From Roseateles violae (GTDB taxonomy: Bacteria; Pseudomonadota; Gammaproteobacteria; Burkholderiales; Burkholderiaceae_C), in the NCBI RefSeq assembly GCF_030410485.1, contig NZ_JAUHHC010000004.1, positions 322,128-386,127 of the forward strand: a stretch of 64,000 nucleotides of DNA, in the 5' to 3' direction. Made by a program: the position numbers and the translations under genes. This document shows, in pieces, positions 8,143 to 16,845 of the stretch. The notes beneath the pieces are model-generated. The model was not told where the DNA came from. It saw nothing but the letters and a program-made list of their open reading frames with translations, and did not search any database. Position 1 is the first letter of the stretch. Every line of letters begins with the position of its first letter.

Positions 8143-9351
8143 TCAGCGCTCCTGCAGCGCCTCGCGCGACTTCAGCATCGGCCGCAGGATGTAGCTGAGC
8201 ACCGAGCGCTCGCCGGTGCGGATCTCGACCGTCGCGGTCATGCCCGGGATGATGGGCAGGGGCTCGCCCTTCAGGTGCAGGTCGGCGCGTTCGGCGGCGA
8301 CGATGGCGCGGTAATAGGTGCCCTCGCCGCCCTTGTCGGCCTCGCCCAGCGCGTCGGGGCTGATGTACTCGATCTCGCCGTGCAGGCCGCCGATCACGTT
8401 GTAGTCGTAGCCGGCCAGCTTGACGACGGCCGGCTGGCCCAGTTGCACGAAGCCGATGTCCTTGGGCTTGATGCGCGCCTCGACCAGCACGCGCGCGCCC
8501 AGCGGCACGATCTCCATGATGGCCGCGCCGGTCGTGACCACGCCGCCGACCGTGTTGATGCGGATGTTCTTCACCAGGCCCTTGACCGGCGATTTCAAGA
8601 CCGTGTGCTTGATCGAATCCTGGCGCACGACCGCCTGCTCGTCGACCTGGGCCAGCTCGGTCTGCACGCGGGCCAGATCGGCGCTGGCCTCCTGGCGCGC
8701 GCGGCTGATCCGTTCATTGCGCTGCTGCTGCAGCTCGTTGACCTGGCGGTTCAGCCGCATCACCTCGACATCGGACATCAGTCCCTTGCCGGCCATGTCC
8801 TGCGCCAGCTTCAGCTCGCGCGCGAGCAGCGCGATGCTGCGGTTGATGCTGGCCACCGCCTCGTCGAGCAGGCGACGGCGCGCCTCGAAGACCTCGGTCT
8901 CGGCCTCGACGATGCGCCTGACCTGCTGCACCTCGGGCGGGAACTGCAGCGCGCGGCCGGTCGATTCGGCCTGCAGCCGCGCCACCTGGGCCATCTGCGC
9001 CAGGCGCTTGGCCTGGTTCTCGTTCTGCGCCGCCTCGGCGCGGGTCGGGTCCAGGCGCACGAGCGGCTGGCCGGCCTCGACCTCCTCGCCCTCGCTGACC
9101 AGCAGCTCGGCCAGGGTACCGGTCTCCAGGCTGGCGATAATCTGCTCCTTGCCGTCGGGCACGATGCGCGCCTGGCTGCGGGTGATCTCGTCCACCTGCG
9201 CAAAGGCGGACCAGGCGATCGCCACCGCCAGCACGACCAGCAGCAGGTAGAGCGCCCAGACGGCGCGCGGCAGCGGCTCGTCGATCAGGGCCGACTGCAC
9301 GCTGCCGACGAACAGGCCTTCTTCACGGCTGAGACTGCGTTCTGCGGACAT
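8143..9351 (-). CDS. HlyD-like membrane fusion protein of a type I secretion system
   Basis: 402 residues with a short cytoplasmic N-terminus, one membrane segment near residues 30-50 (WALYLLLVVLAVAIAWSAF), a barrel-sandwich half (LLVSEGEEVEAGQPLVRLDP), a long coiled-coil hairpin (about 115-245) and the returning lipoyl half (VLKSPVKGLVKNIRINTVGGVV) with the HlyD-type beta domain. It bridges the inner-membrane ABC exporter and the TolC-like channel. It starts 3 bases behind the exporter gene, so the genes form one operon. Confidence 0.93.
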   Translation of the reverse strand: MSAERSLSREEGLFVGSVQSALIDEPLPRAVWALYLLLVVLAVAIAWSAFAQVDEITRSQARIVPDGKEQIIASLETGTLAELLVSEGEEVEAGQPLVRLDPTRAEAAQNENQAKRLAQMAQVARLQAESTGRALQFPPEVQQVRRIVEAETEVFEARRRLLDEAVASINRSIALLARELKLAQDMAGKGLMSDVEVMRLNRQVNELQQQRNERISRARQEASADLARVQTELAQVDEQAVVRQDSIKHTVLKSPVKGLVKNIRINTVGGVVTTGAAIMEIVPLGARVLVEARIKPKDIGFVQLGQPAVVKLAGYDYNVIGGLHGEIEYISPDALGEADKGGEGTYYRAIVAAERADLHLKGEPLPIIPGMTATVEIRTGERSVLSYILRPMLKSREALQER

Positions 9352-9354
9352 GGC

Positions 9355-11721
9355 TTAGACCGAGGCGGAGCGCTGCACCGGCTGCGCGGCCGGATGCATA
9401 TGCAGATTGGAGGCCTGTTGCTGCTGCTCGGCCGGGGCCGCCTGGGCCGGGCGCACGCCGGACAGCGCCGCCAGCACCTGGTCGCGCGGGCCGTCCAGCA
9501 CCAGGCGGCCGCTGTCGACGACGATCACGCGCGAGACCAGCTCCAGCACCGCGGGCCGGTGGGTGACGACGATCAGGGTGCAGTTGCCGGCCGCGTCGCG
9601 CAGCTGGCGCAGGAAGGCCATCTCGGACTGCGCATCCATCGAGCTGGTCGGCTCGTCCATCAAGAGGATCTGCGGCTTGCTGACCAAGCTGCGTGCCAGC
9701 GCGACCAGCTGGCGCTGGCCGCCCGAGAGCAGCGAGCCCATCTCGCCCACCGGCAGATCCCAGCCCATCGGATGCTGGGCGACCACGCGGTCCAGGCCAG
9801 TCAGCCGCGCCACCTCGACCAGGCGCTGGGCATCGAAATGCCGGCCCATCAAGACGTTGTCGCGCAAGCTGCCGTGAAACAGCCGCGGCTCCTGCGAGAC
9901 GAAACCGACCCGACCGCGGAACTCCGCCGGATCGATCTGGCGCAAATCGATGCCATCGATCTCGACCATGCCCTCGGTGGGCTGATAAAGCCCGGCCAGC
10001 AGGCGCAAGACCGTGGACTTGCCGCTGCCGATGCGGCCCAGCACGGCGATGCGTTCGCCGGCGGCGATGCGCATCGTCACGTTCTTCAGCACCTTGGGCG
10101 CCTGCGCGTCGCCCTGGGCCGGATAGGCGAAGCCGACGTCGTTCAGGCCCAGCCGGCCGCTGACCTGGGCCAGCGGCACATAGTTGCGCTCGGCCTGGCG
10201 CTCGGTCGGCGCGCTCATCACCGAATTCAGCGAGAGCATGGCCGCGCGCGCGCCCTGGTAGCGCGTCGCCAGGCCGACCAGGCTGCTCAGCGGCATCGTC
10301 GCGCGGCCGGCAAACATCACCGCGCCCAGCAGGGCGCCCTGGCTGATGCTGCCGTCCTGGATCAGGTAGACGCCCCAGACCAGCATGACGAGATTGATCG
10401 CCTGCTGCATGGTCATCGCGATATTGCTGCTCCAGCTCGACATCGTGCGGCCGCGCAGCGCCGACTCGGCGGCGATGGCCGTGCTGTTCTCGTAGCGGCG
10501 CAGGAAGCGGCCCTCGGCGCCCGAGGTCTTCAGGTCTTCCAGCCCCTCGATCGCCTCCACCAGGGTGCCCTGCAGATCGGCCATCTCGGTCATGTTCGTG
10601 CGCATGGCGCGGCGCAGGCTGCTCTGGATCACCAGGCTCAGGCCGATGATCAGCGGGATCGCCAGCACCAGCACCCAGCCCAGCGGCCCGCCGACCACGA
10701 AGGTCATCGCCACGAAGATCAGCACAAAGGGCAGATCGGTCAGCGCCGACATCGTGGCCGAGGTGAAGAACTCGCGCACGATCTCGACCTGGGCCAGGTA
10801 ATGCGCATAGGAGCCGGCCGAGGGCGGCTTGTGCTCCATGCGCACGCCCAGGGTCTGGCGGAACAGCTTGGCGCCGATGATCAGATCGGCCTTGCGGCCG
10901 GCCAGGTCGATCAGATGCGCGCGCAGCTGGCGCGCGAACAGGTCGAACAGCAGGGCCAGGCCGGCGCCGACGGCCAGCGTCCACAGGGTGACGATGGCCT
11001 GGTGCGGGATCACCTTGTCGTAGATCACCGAGGTGACCAGGCCCGAGACCAGCATCAGCACATTGGACAGCAGCGCCGCCAGCATCGCCGAGCGGTAGTA
11101 GGGCACGAAGCGCTTCAGCGTGCTCCACAGCCAGTGATCGCCGGCCGGCGGCAGCAGCGGCTGCTCGCCCGGATTGCGCTGATGCGCCTGCGACTGCTCC
11201 TGCGGCGAGACCACCAGCACGAAGCCGCTGAACTCGGGCTCCAGCTCGGCCGTCGTCGCCGTGCAGGCAGCCGCCTCGGGGCCGGGGAAGACCACCTCGT
11301 AGCGCCCATCGTCCAGGCGCTTGACCAGCACGCAGGCATCGCCGCCATTGAGCAGCAGCACGGCCGGCAGCAGCAGCGGATTGATCTCGTCGATCGTCTT
11401 GCGCAGCAGGCCGGCGTTGTAGCCGGCCTCGCGCATCAGGCGCAGCGCCTGGTCGGGCGCCAGCGCGCCGTCGACCGGGGCGCCGGCACGCAGCGATTCG
11501 GGCGAGCGCGCGCGCCCATGATGACGGGTCAGCCAGGCCAGCGCCTGCAAGAGCGGATCGCCGACCGGCTGCTCGGCCAGGCCTTGCAGCGGATCATCGG
11601 GTTCCGCCGGCCGCGCGCGGTCGACCGTGCTGTCGGCGGCCAGGCGCAGGCCGCCGCGCGCCGGCGCCGCACCGGGCCGGCCGCCGTCAAAGAAGGGATC
11701 GTGACGCCCGGGCTGCCGCAT
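9355..11721 (-). CDS. Type I secretion ABC exporter with degenerate C39 domain (LapB/HlyB type)
   Basis: 788 residues. Residues about 55-185 are a C39-peptidase-like domain without the catalytic Cys, as in HlyB/LapB exporters that do not cleave a leader. A six-helix transmembrane domain follows (about 200-490), then the ATPase: Walker A GRIGSGKST near 560-568, signature LSGGQRQ near 665, Walker B ILLMDEPTS near 690 and the H-loop VTHR near 718. It energises export of a protein with an uncleaved C-terminal signal, most likely the octapeptide-repeat protein at the left edge. Its ATG shares one base with the stop of the preceding TPR-glycosyltransferase gene. Confidence 0.93.
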   Translation of the reverse strand: MRQPGRHDPFFDGGRPGAAPARGGLRLAADSTVDRARPAEPDDPLQGLAEQPVGDPLLQALAWLTRHHGRARSPESLRAGAPVDGALAPDQALRLMREAGYNAGLLRKTIDEINPLLLPAVLLLNGGDACVLVKRLDDGRYEVVFPGPEAAACTATTAELEPEFSGFVLVVSPQEQSQAHQRNPGEQPLLPPAGDHWLWSTLKRFVPYYRSAMLAALLSNVLMLVSGLVTSVIYDKVIPHQAIVTLWTLAVGAGLALLFDLFARQLRAHLIDLAGRKADLIIGAKLFRQTLGVRMEHKPPSAGSYAHYLAQVEIVREFFTSATMSALTDLPFVLIFVAMTFVVGGPLGWVLVLAIPLIIGLSLVIQSSLRRAMRTNMTEMADLQGTLVEAIEGLEDLKTSGAEGRFLRRYENSTAIAAESALRGRTMSSWSSNIAMTMQQAINLVMLVWGVYLIQDGSISQGALLGAVMFAGRATMPLSSLVGLATRYQGARAAMLSLNSVMSAPTERQAERNYVPLAQVSGRLGLNDVGFAYPAQGDAQAPKVLKNVTMRIAAGERIAVLGRIGSGKSTVLRLLAGLYQPTEGMVEIDGIDLRQIDPAEFRGRVGFVSQEPRLFHGSLRDNVLMGRHFDAQRLVEVARLTGLDRVVAQHPMGWDLPVGEMGSLLSGGQRQLVALARSLVSKPQILLMDEPTSSMDAQSEMAFLRQLRDAAGNCTLIVVTHRPAVLELVSRVIVVDSGRLVLDGPRDQVLAALSGVRPAQAAPAEQQQQASNLHMHPAAQPVQRSASV

Positions 11722-13604
11722 CAGCTGCCTTGCTGCGCCTGCTCACGGCGGCGCTGGGCCAGCGCCAGGGTCTCGAACTCGCGCTCGAGGTCGCGCACGA
11801 CGGTGGGCATGTCGAACAGCGCCGAGCTGCGGCCCTGCTCGCGCAGGTAGCGCTTGTAGGACGCCGCACGGGCCGGCTTGCGGCCGATCTGCACCGCGCG
11901 CTGCTCGTACTCCTCCAGGCTGTAGGTGATCAGATCGGGCAGGCCGACGGCGCTCAGCAGGCTGCCGGCCATGCGCGAGATATAGCTGCGGCCCGCGCGG
12001 GTCAGGATGGGCGTGCCCATCCACAGGCAGTCGCTGGCCGTCGTGCCGGCGTTGTAGGGGAAGGTGTCGAGAAACAGGTCGGCCAGCTGGAAGCGGGCCA
12101 GATAGTCCGGCGGCGCGACGCGCGGCGCAAAGATCAGGCGCTCGGCGGCCACGCCATGCTCGGCGGCAAGCTTGAGCATATTGGCCCTGGACCATTCGTT
12201 GTCGGCCAGCAGCCACAGCACGCTGTTGTCGACCTGGGCCAGCACCCGCATCCAGCTGGCGAACACGTCCTCGCCGAATTTGTGGTTGTTGTTGAAGGAG
12301 CAGAAGACGAAGGCGTCCTCGGGCAGGTGGTACTGCGCGCGCGTCGGCGTCGCGCCGACCTCGCGCTGGCGGTCGCTGACCTGGTAGCTGTTGGGCAGGT
12401 AGATCGGCTTCTCGGTGCAATAGGGCAGGTACTCCGGCGGCATCACGAAGCGGTCGGCAATGATCCAGTCGACCCCCGGCAGGGCCGAGGTAGCCGGCAG
12501 GCCCAGATAGCCGACCTGGATCGGCGCCGGGCGGTAGGCCAGGATATTGGGCCGCGCGCCATTGGTCAGGCCCTGCAGGTCGACCAGCACGTCGATGCCG
12601 GCCTCGGCGATCAGCTGCGCGGCGCGGCGGTCGTCCACGCCATGCAGGCGCACATGGTGGTCCATGGCCTTCAGGATGCGCGCGCGCAGCGGCGTGCCGT
12701 CGTCGCGGCTCCAGTCAAAGGCCCAGAGCTCGAAGCGCTCGCGGTCGTGCAGCTCGTAGAGCTCGGCGGTCAAGAGGCCCACCGCATGCATGCACAGATC
12801 GCCGGACAGATAGCCGATGCGGATCTTGCCGCTGCGCGGGGTCTTTGCCTGCGCATAAAGCCGCTCGCTGGTCTTGACCACCTTTTCGTGCACGAAGCGC
12901 TGCGCCGCCATCAGCTGCAGCGCCGGGTCGTCGCTGGCGCTGAGCATGGCCAAGAGCGAGGTGCTGCACAGCAGCTGGTTGTGGGTGACCTCGCCGACCG
13001 GCTGGTAGACCGGCCAGTCGCATTGCTTCTGGCGGATGTGCACATAGTGCTGCATCACGTCCGGCTGCTCGGGCTTGAGCTCCAGGCTTTGCCGCATCAG
13101 CGCCTGCGATTCGGCATAGCGCTTGTTCGTCTCCAGCAGGCGCGCCGAGTTGTTCAGCGCATGCAGGCGCAGGCCTAAGCGGTCGGCACCGACGCCATCG
13201 GCCTGCTCGTCCTCGGCCACCGTCTTCCATTCGGCCAGCGCCTCGGCGACCTTGCCCAGGTGCTCCAGCTGGTGGCCCAGGTTCAGGCGTGCCTGGGCGA
13301 AATGCGGGGCCAGGCTCAGCGCCAGGCGGTAGGCGGCCTCGGCCTCGGCATGCTTGTGCAGCGCGCCCAGCACCGTGCCCCAGTTGAAGCAGGCGACATG
13401 GCGATAGGGCGAGCCCGGCGTGCCGGCCACCCAGTTCTGATACAGCAGGGCCGCCGCCTCGGGCATGCCGGCCTGCTGCAGGGTCTGCGCCTGCGCCATC
13501 AGCTGGCCGAGCTCCATCACACCGGAGCGCGCGACGGCAAGCAGTTGCTCGACCTGCTGCAGGGCGGTGCTGGGGCTGGCGGTGGCGGGGGTCGAAAGAT
13601 CCAT
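11721..13604 (-). CDS. TPR-GT41 (OGT/SPINDLY-type) protein O-glycosyltransferase
   Basis: 627 residues. Residues about 30-195 are helical TPR-like units (ACFNWGTVLGALHKHAEAEAAYRLAL; RLNLGHQLEHLGKVAEALAEW). From about 258 the GT41 catalytic fold follows: GYLSGD-CMHAVG with His273, CSFNNNHKFGEDVFASWMR with Lys442 at the place of the UDP-contacting Lys of human OGT, and LDTFPYNAGTTASDCLWMGTPILT near 513-536. GT41 enzymes move GlcNAc or another sugar from a nucleotide donor to Ser/Thr of cytoplasmic proteins. Position as first gene of a type I secretion operon, overlapping the exporter start by one base, implies that it modifies the exported substrate before secretion (inference). The frame runs to 13763, but the ATG at 13604 gives the natural N-terminus. 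Confidence 0.9.
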   Translation of the reverse strand: MDLSTPATASPSTALQQVEQLLAVARSGVMELGQLMAQAQTLQQAGMPEAAALLYQNWVAGTPGSPYRHVACFNWGTVLGALHKHAEAEAAYRLALSLAPHFAQARLNLGHQLEHLGKVAEALAEWKTVAEDEQADGVGADRLGLRLHALNNSARLLETNKRYAESQALMRQSLELKPEQPDVMQHYVHIRQKQCDWPVYQPVGEVTHNQLLCSTSLLAMLSASDDPALQLMAAQRFVHEKVVKTSERLYAQAKTPRSGKIRIGYLSGDLCMHAVGLLTAELYELHDRERFELWAFDWSRDDGTPLRARILKAMDHHVRLHGVDDRRAAQLIAEAGIDVLVDLQGLTNGARPNILAYRPAPIQVGYLGLPATSALPGVDWIIADRFVMPPEYLPYCTEKPIYLPNSYQVSDRQREVGATPTRAQYHLPEDAFVFCSFNNNHKFGEDVFASWMRVLAQVDNSVLWLLADNEWSRANMLKLAAEHGVAAERLIFAPRVAPPDYLARFQLADLFLDTFPYNAGTTASDCLWMGTPILTRAGRSYISRMAGSLLSAVGLPDLITYSLEEYEQRAVQIGRKPARAASYKRYLREQGRSSALFDMPTVVRDLEREFETLALAQRRREQAQQGS

Positions 13605-13831
13605 GGCGGGCAGGCCGCGGCGAGCGGCTTGTTTGAGCTTGGGCGATGTTAGAAGCCCTGCCCCGGCCGGATCGCCCCGATTAAGGCCCGGATTGGATCG
13701 CAATTCGGCGCTTGCAGCGGCCGGCTGGCGGCAGCCGGGCCCGGGAAGACCCCAATCCTTCACGATCTGGGCGAAGAAGCCGCCCTTATTCCAGTCATTG
13801 CCGGCCGGCAGCCCTGCCGAGAATTCCGACC

Positions 13832-14269
13832 ATGCTGACCGCCCTGCTCAAGCATTGGAACCGCAAGCAAGCGGCGTCGATCTCGACGCTGGGCCCGGTT
13901 GCGAGCACGCGGCTGGCCTCGCGCTCGGCGAACCGGCCGGCCGGCGACTCGATCTGGCAGGGCCTCATGCGCCTGCTGCCCGGCGAGGCTGATCCCTGGC
14001 AGGGCCGCGGCGCAAACGGCGGCCACGGCGCCATGGCAAGCGCGCGCCAGCGCTTTGCCGCCTGCCTGGACGATCTGCAGGGCGATGGCGTCGAGGAACT
14101 GCTGCGCAGCATCCGCCGCAGCCGCACGCTGGCCGATCTCTGGCATCTGCGCACCTGGCTCTATACCGAGATCGCCCGCGCCCATTCGCAATGGGAGGCC
14201 GAGCAGCGGCTGGCGCCGCTGAACGCGCATTTCGTGAGCCTGGCCCGCGGCGCCGCGCGGCGCCATTGA
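13832..14269 (+). CDS. Conserved hypothetical protein, divergent from the glycosylation/secretion operon
   Basis: 145 residues, no recognised domain. The N-terminus (MLTALLKHWNRKQ) is basic with no signal peptide; the C-terminal half is helical (ARQRFAACLDDLQGDGVEELL, WEAEQRLAPL). It is encoded divergently from the OGT-like gene and 30 bases before another small protein of similar Arg/Leu-rich helical character, so the two form a pair of unknown role. The ATG at 13832 is chosen because the upstream extension of the frame is low-complexity and unlike a protein start. Confidence 0.6.
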   Translation: MLTALLKHWNRKQAASISTLGPVASTRLASRSANRPAGDSIWQGLMRLLPGEADPWQGRGANGGHGAMASARQRFAACLDDLQGDGVEELLRSIRRSRTLADLWHLRTWLYTEIARAHSQWEAEQRLAPLNAHFVSLARGAARRH

Positions 14270-14299
14270 TCGAAGAAGAAAAACGGAAAGAAAAACAAG

Positions 14300-14644
14300 A
14301 TGCAGCTGACCCTGCGCGAGATCCCGCAATTCCTGCCGCCCTGGGCCTATGCCAGCGCCGGCCGCCCCGACGAACGCCGCGGCCGCCTGGCGGCGCGGCG
14401 CAGCTTCGTCGAGCAGAAGCTGGTCTTCATGCGCGCCGCCGCCCGCGTCGCCGGCCCGCTCGGGCAGGCGCTGCAGCAGCAGCTGCGCCAGGCCAGCGAA
14501 CCGATCGAGCTGTGGCTGCTGCGCAGCAAGCTGCTGGACGCGCTGCTCGCCGACGAGGAAGACCGCCTGGACCCGCAGCGCCAGCAGATGTGCGACGCGC
14601 TCGACTCGGCCTTTGCCGAGACCGAGCTGTCGAGCCGCTGGTAG
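14300..14644 (+). CDS. Small helical hypothetical protein
   Basis: 114 residues, charged and helical (SFVEQKLVFMRAAARVAG; EPIELWLLRSKLLDALLADEEDRLD), without signal peptide or membrane segment. A purine-rich stretch (GGAAAGAAAAACAAG) precedes the ATG. It is probably co-transcribed with the gene before it. Function unknown. Confidence 0.65.
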   Translation: MQLTLREIPQFLPPWAYASAGRPDERRGRLAARRSFVEQKLVFMRAAARVAGPLGQALQQQLRQASEPIELWLLRSKLLDALLADEEDRLDPQRQQMCDALDSAFAETELSSRW

Positions 14645-14669
14645 TCGGCTGCGAAGCGCTGACTGGCGC

Positions 14670-15176
14670 TCAGCGCCCCAGATAGTCCATCTTGCCCAGC
14701 TCGACGCCGGCGTGGCGCAGCAGCGCGTAGGTCGTCGTCGCGTGGAAATAGAAGTTGGGCAGTGCGAAGTGGCGCAGGAAGTTCTCGCCGCTGAAGCGCA
14801 GCGGCTCGCCCGTGCGCCGCGGGATCTCGATCACCCGCTCCTCGCTGCCATCGATCGCCGCGGCCTCGAAGCTCTGCACATAGTCCAGCGTGCGCTGGAT
14901 GCGCGCGATCAGCTCGTCCAGCGTCGCCTCGCTGTCCTCCCATTTGGGCACCTCCTGGCCGGACAGCCGCGCCATGCAGCCCTTGACCCCGTCGCTGGCG
15001 ATCTGGATCTGGTTCTTGAAGGGCAGCATGTCCGGCGCCAGGCGCAGCGTCAGATAGACCGCGGTATCGAACTTCTTCTTCTCGGCATGGGCCTTGGCCG
15101 CGTCCATCCACTTCAGCATATTGCCCAGCATGCGGGCAAAAGCCGGCGCACTGGCCGAGTACATCGAGATCGTCAT
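14670..15176 (-). CDS. DUF1993 family protein
   Basis: 168 residues. The start MTISMYSASAPAFARMLGNMLKWMDAAKAHA, the LAPDMLPFKNQIQIASDGVKG segment and the C-terminal FALPNFYFHATTTYALLRHAGVELGKMDYLG match the DUF1993 family, a DinB-like four-helix protein of unknown role. The ATG at 15176 has GGAG 7-10 bases upstream and gives the family's usual length. The frame continues to 15233 without support. Confidence 0.88.
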   Translation of the reverse strand: MTISMYSASAPAFARMLGNMLKWMDAAKAHAEKKKFDTAVYLTLRLAPDMLPFKNQIQIASDGVKGCMARLSGQEVPKWEDSEATLDELIARIQRTLDYVQSFEAAAIDGSEERVIEIPRRTGEPLRFSGENFLRHFALPNFYFHATTTYALLRHAGVELGKMDYLGR

Positions 15177-15271
15177 GGCTCTGTCTCCGGGCGTATAGAA
15201 ATTGAAGCGCGCATCGTAACGATTTGCGCCCACCGCTGCTGCGCCGGGCCTCGGTGCAAAATAGCCCGGCC

Positions 15272-16279
15272 ATGAACATCATCATCCTCGACGATTACCA
15301 GGACGCGGTGCGCAAGCTGCGCTGCGCGGCCAAGCTGGAACACCTGAACGCCAAGGTCTTCACCAACACCGTCAAGGGCATCGGCCAGCTGTCGATCCGC
15401 CTGCGCGATGCCGAGGTGCTGGTGCTGATCCGCGAGCGCACCCATTTCAACCGCCAGCTGCTGGAAAAGCTGCCCAAGCTGAAGCTGATCGTGCAAACCG
15501 GCCGGGTCGGCTCGCACATCGACGTCGAGGCCTGCACGCGGCTGGGCATCGCGGTGGCCGAGGGCGTCGGCTCGCCGGTGGCACCGGCCGAGCTGACCTG
15601 GGCGCTGATCATGGCCTCGATGCGGCGGCTGCCGCAGTACATCGGCAATCTCAAGCATGGCGCCTGGCAGCAGTCCGGGCTGAAATCCGGCTCGATGCCC
15701 CCGAACTTCAATGTGGGCATGGTCTTGCGCGGCAAGACCCTGGGCATCTGGGGCTACGGCAAGATCGGCCAGTTGCTGGCCGGCTTCGGCCGCGCCTTCG
15801 GCATGCAGGTGCAGGTCTGGGGCAGCGAGGCCTCGCTGCTGCGCGCCCAGGCCGACGGCTATGCCGCGGCGGCCAGCCGCGAGGCCTTCTTCGAGAGCAG
15901 CGATGTGCTGAGCCTGCATCTGCGCCTGGTCGAGGCGACGCGCGGCCTGGTGACGCCGGAGGATCTGGCACGCATGAAGCCGACCGCGCTCTTCGTCAAC
16001 ACCTCGCGCGCCGAGCTGCTGGCCGAGGGCGCGCTGGTCTCGGCGCTGAACCGCGGCCGGCCCGGCATGGCGGCGATCGACGTGTTCGAGAGCGAGCCCA
16101 TCCTGCAGGGCCATCCGCTGCTGCGGCTGGAGAACGCCGTCTGCACGCCACATATCGGCTATGTCGAGCAGCAGAGCTACGAGCTCTACTTCGACACCGC
16201 CTTCGACAATGTTCTGAACTTCATTGCCGGCAAGCCCAGCAATATCGTCAACCCCGAGGTGCTGAAGGTTCGCCGGTGA
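15272..16279 (+). CDS. D-2-hydroxyacid dehydrogenase, NAD(P)-dependent
   Basis: 335 residues with the two-domain 2-hydroxyacid dehydrogenase fold: Rossmann motif GIWGYGKIGQLLAGFGRAFG in the middle, the substrate Arg in NTSRAELLAEGALVSAL, a Glu in FESEPI and the catalytic His in TPHIGYV. Reduces a 2-keto acid or oxidises the D-2-hydroxy acid; the exact substrate cannot be told. SerA-like architecture without the ACT domain. The ATG at 15272 is preferred over the longer frame because MNIIILDDYQD is the conserved start. The chromate-transporter gene overlaps its stop. Confidence 0.88.
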   Translation: MNIIILDDYQDAVRKLRCAAKLEHLNAKVFTNTVKGIGQLSIRLRDAEVLVLIRERTHFNRQLLEKLPKLKLIVQTGRVGSHIDVEACTRLGIAVAEGVGSPVAPAELTWALIMASMRRLPQYIGNLKHGAWQQSGLKSGSMPPNFNVGMVLRGKTLGIWGYGKIGQLLAGFGRAFGMQVQVWGSEASLLRAQADGYAAAASREAFFESSDVLSLHLRLVEATRGLVTPEDLARMKPTALFVNTSRAELLAEGALVSALNRGRPGMAAIDVFESEPILQGHPLLRLENAVCTPHIGYVEQQSYELYFDTAFDNVLNFIAGKPSNIVNPEVLKVRR

Positions 16280-16845
16280 GCGGGCAGCCCCCGGCGACGA
16301 CGCGGCCCGCCTCGCTGTGGGCGCTGTTCTGCGCCTTCACCTGGCTGGCGCTGCAGGGCTTCGGCGGCGTGCTGGCGGTCGCGCAGCGGGAGCTGGTCGA
16401 GCGGCTCAACTGGCTGTCGCGCGAGGACTTCGTCGAGATGCTGGCGATCGCCCAGGTGCTGCCCGGGCCCAATGTGGTCAATCTGTCGCTGATGATCGGC
16501 GACCGCTTCTTCGGCCTGCGCGGCGCCTTCAGCGCGCTGGCCGGCATGCTGCTGCTGCCCTCGCTGATCGTCATCGCGCTGGCCGCGCTGTACGGCCAGC
16601 TGGCCGCCCACCCGCTGGTTGCCGATGTGCTGCGCGGCATGGGCGCGGTCTCGGCCGGTCTGATCATCGGCACCGGCATCAAGCTACTGCCGGCGCTGCG
16701 CCGCAATGCGATCGGCCGCTGGCCGGCCTTTGCGCTGGCGGCGCTGAGCTTCATCGCCATCCTGGTGTTCCGGCTGCCGCTGCCGCTGCTGGTGCTGGTG
16801 TTCGGCGGCCTGGGCATGTTCATGGCCTGGCGGCAACTGAAATGA
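16276..16845 (+). CDS. chrA: Chromate transporter, N-terminal half protein (CHR family, short chain)
   Basis: 189 residues covering one CHR domain (LALQGFGGVLAVAQRELVERLNWLSREDFVEMLAIAQVLPGPNVVNLSLMIG), with six or so membrane segments. Two short CHR proteins encoded side by side form the short-chain chromate transporter. The GTG start at 16276 overlaps the preceding stop, and its own stop overlaps the start of the second half, so the genes are translationally coupled. Substrate (chromate or another oxyanion) is from the family only. Confidence 0.85.
   Translation: MSGQPPATTRPASLWALFCAFTWLALQGFGGVLAVAQRELVERLNWLSREDFVEMLAIAQVLPGPNVVNLSLMIGDRFFGLRGAFSALAGMLLLPSLIVIALAALYGQLAAHPLVADVLRGMGAVSAGLIIGTGIKLLPALRRNAIGRWPAFALAALSFIAILVFRLPLPLLVLVFGGLGMFMAWRQLK

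Noticed and set aside
8119-11850. A 1243-codon plus-strand open frame
   Set aside because: Antisense to the hlyD- and hlyB-like genes. The translation is Gln/Arg/Ala/His-rich low complexity, a typical shadow in GC-rich DNA.
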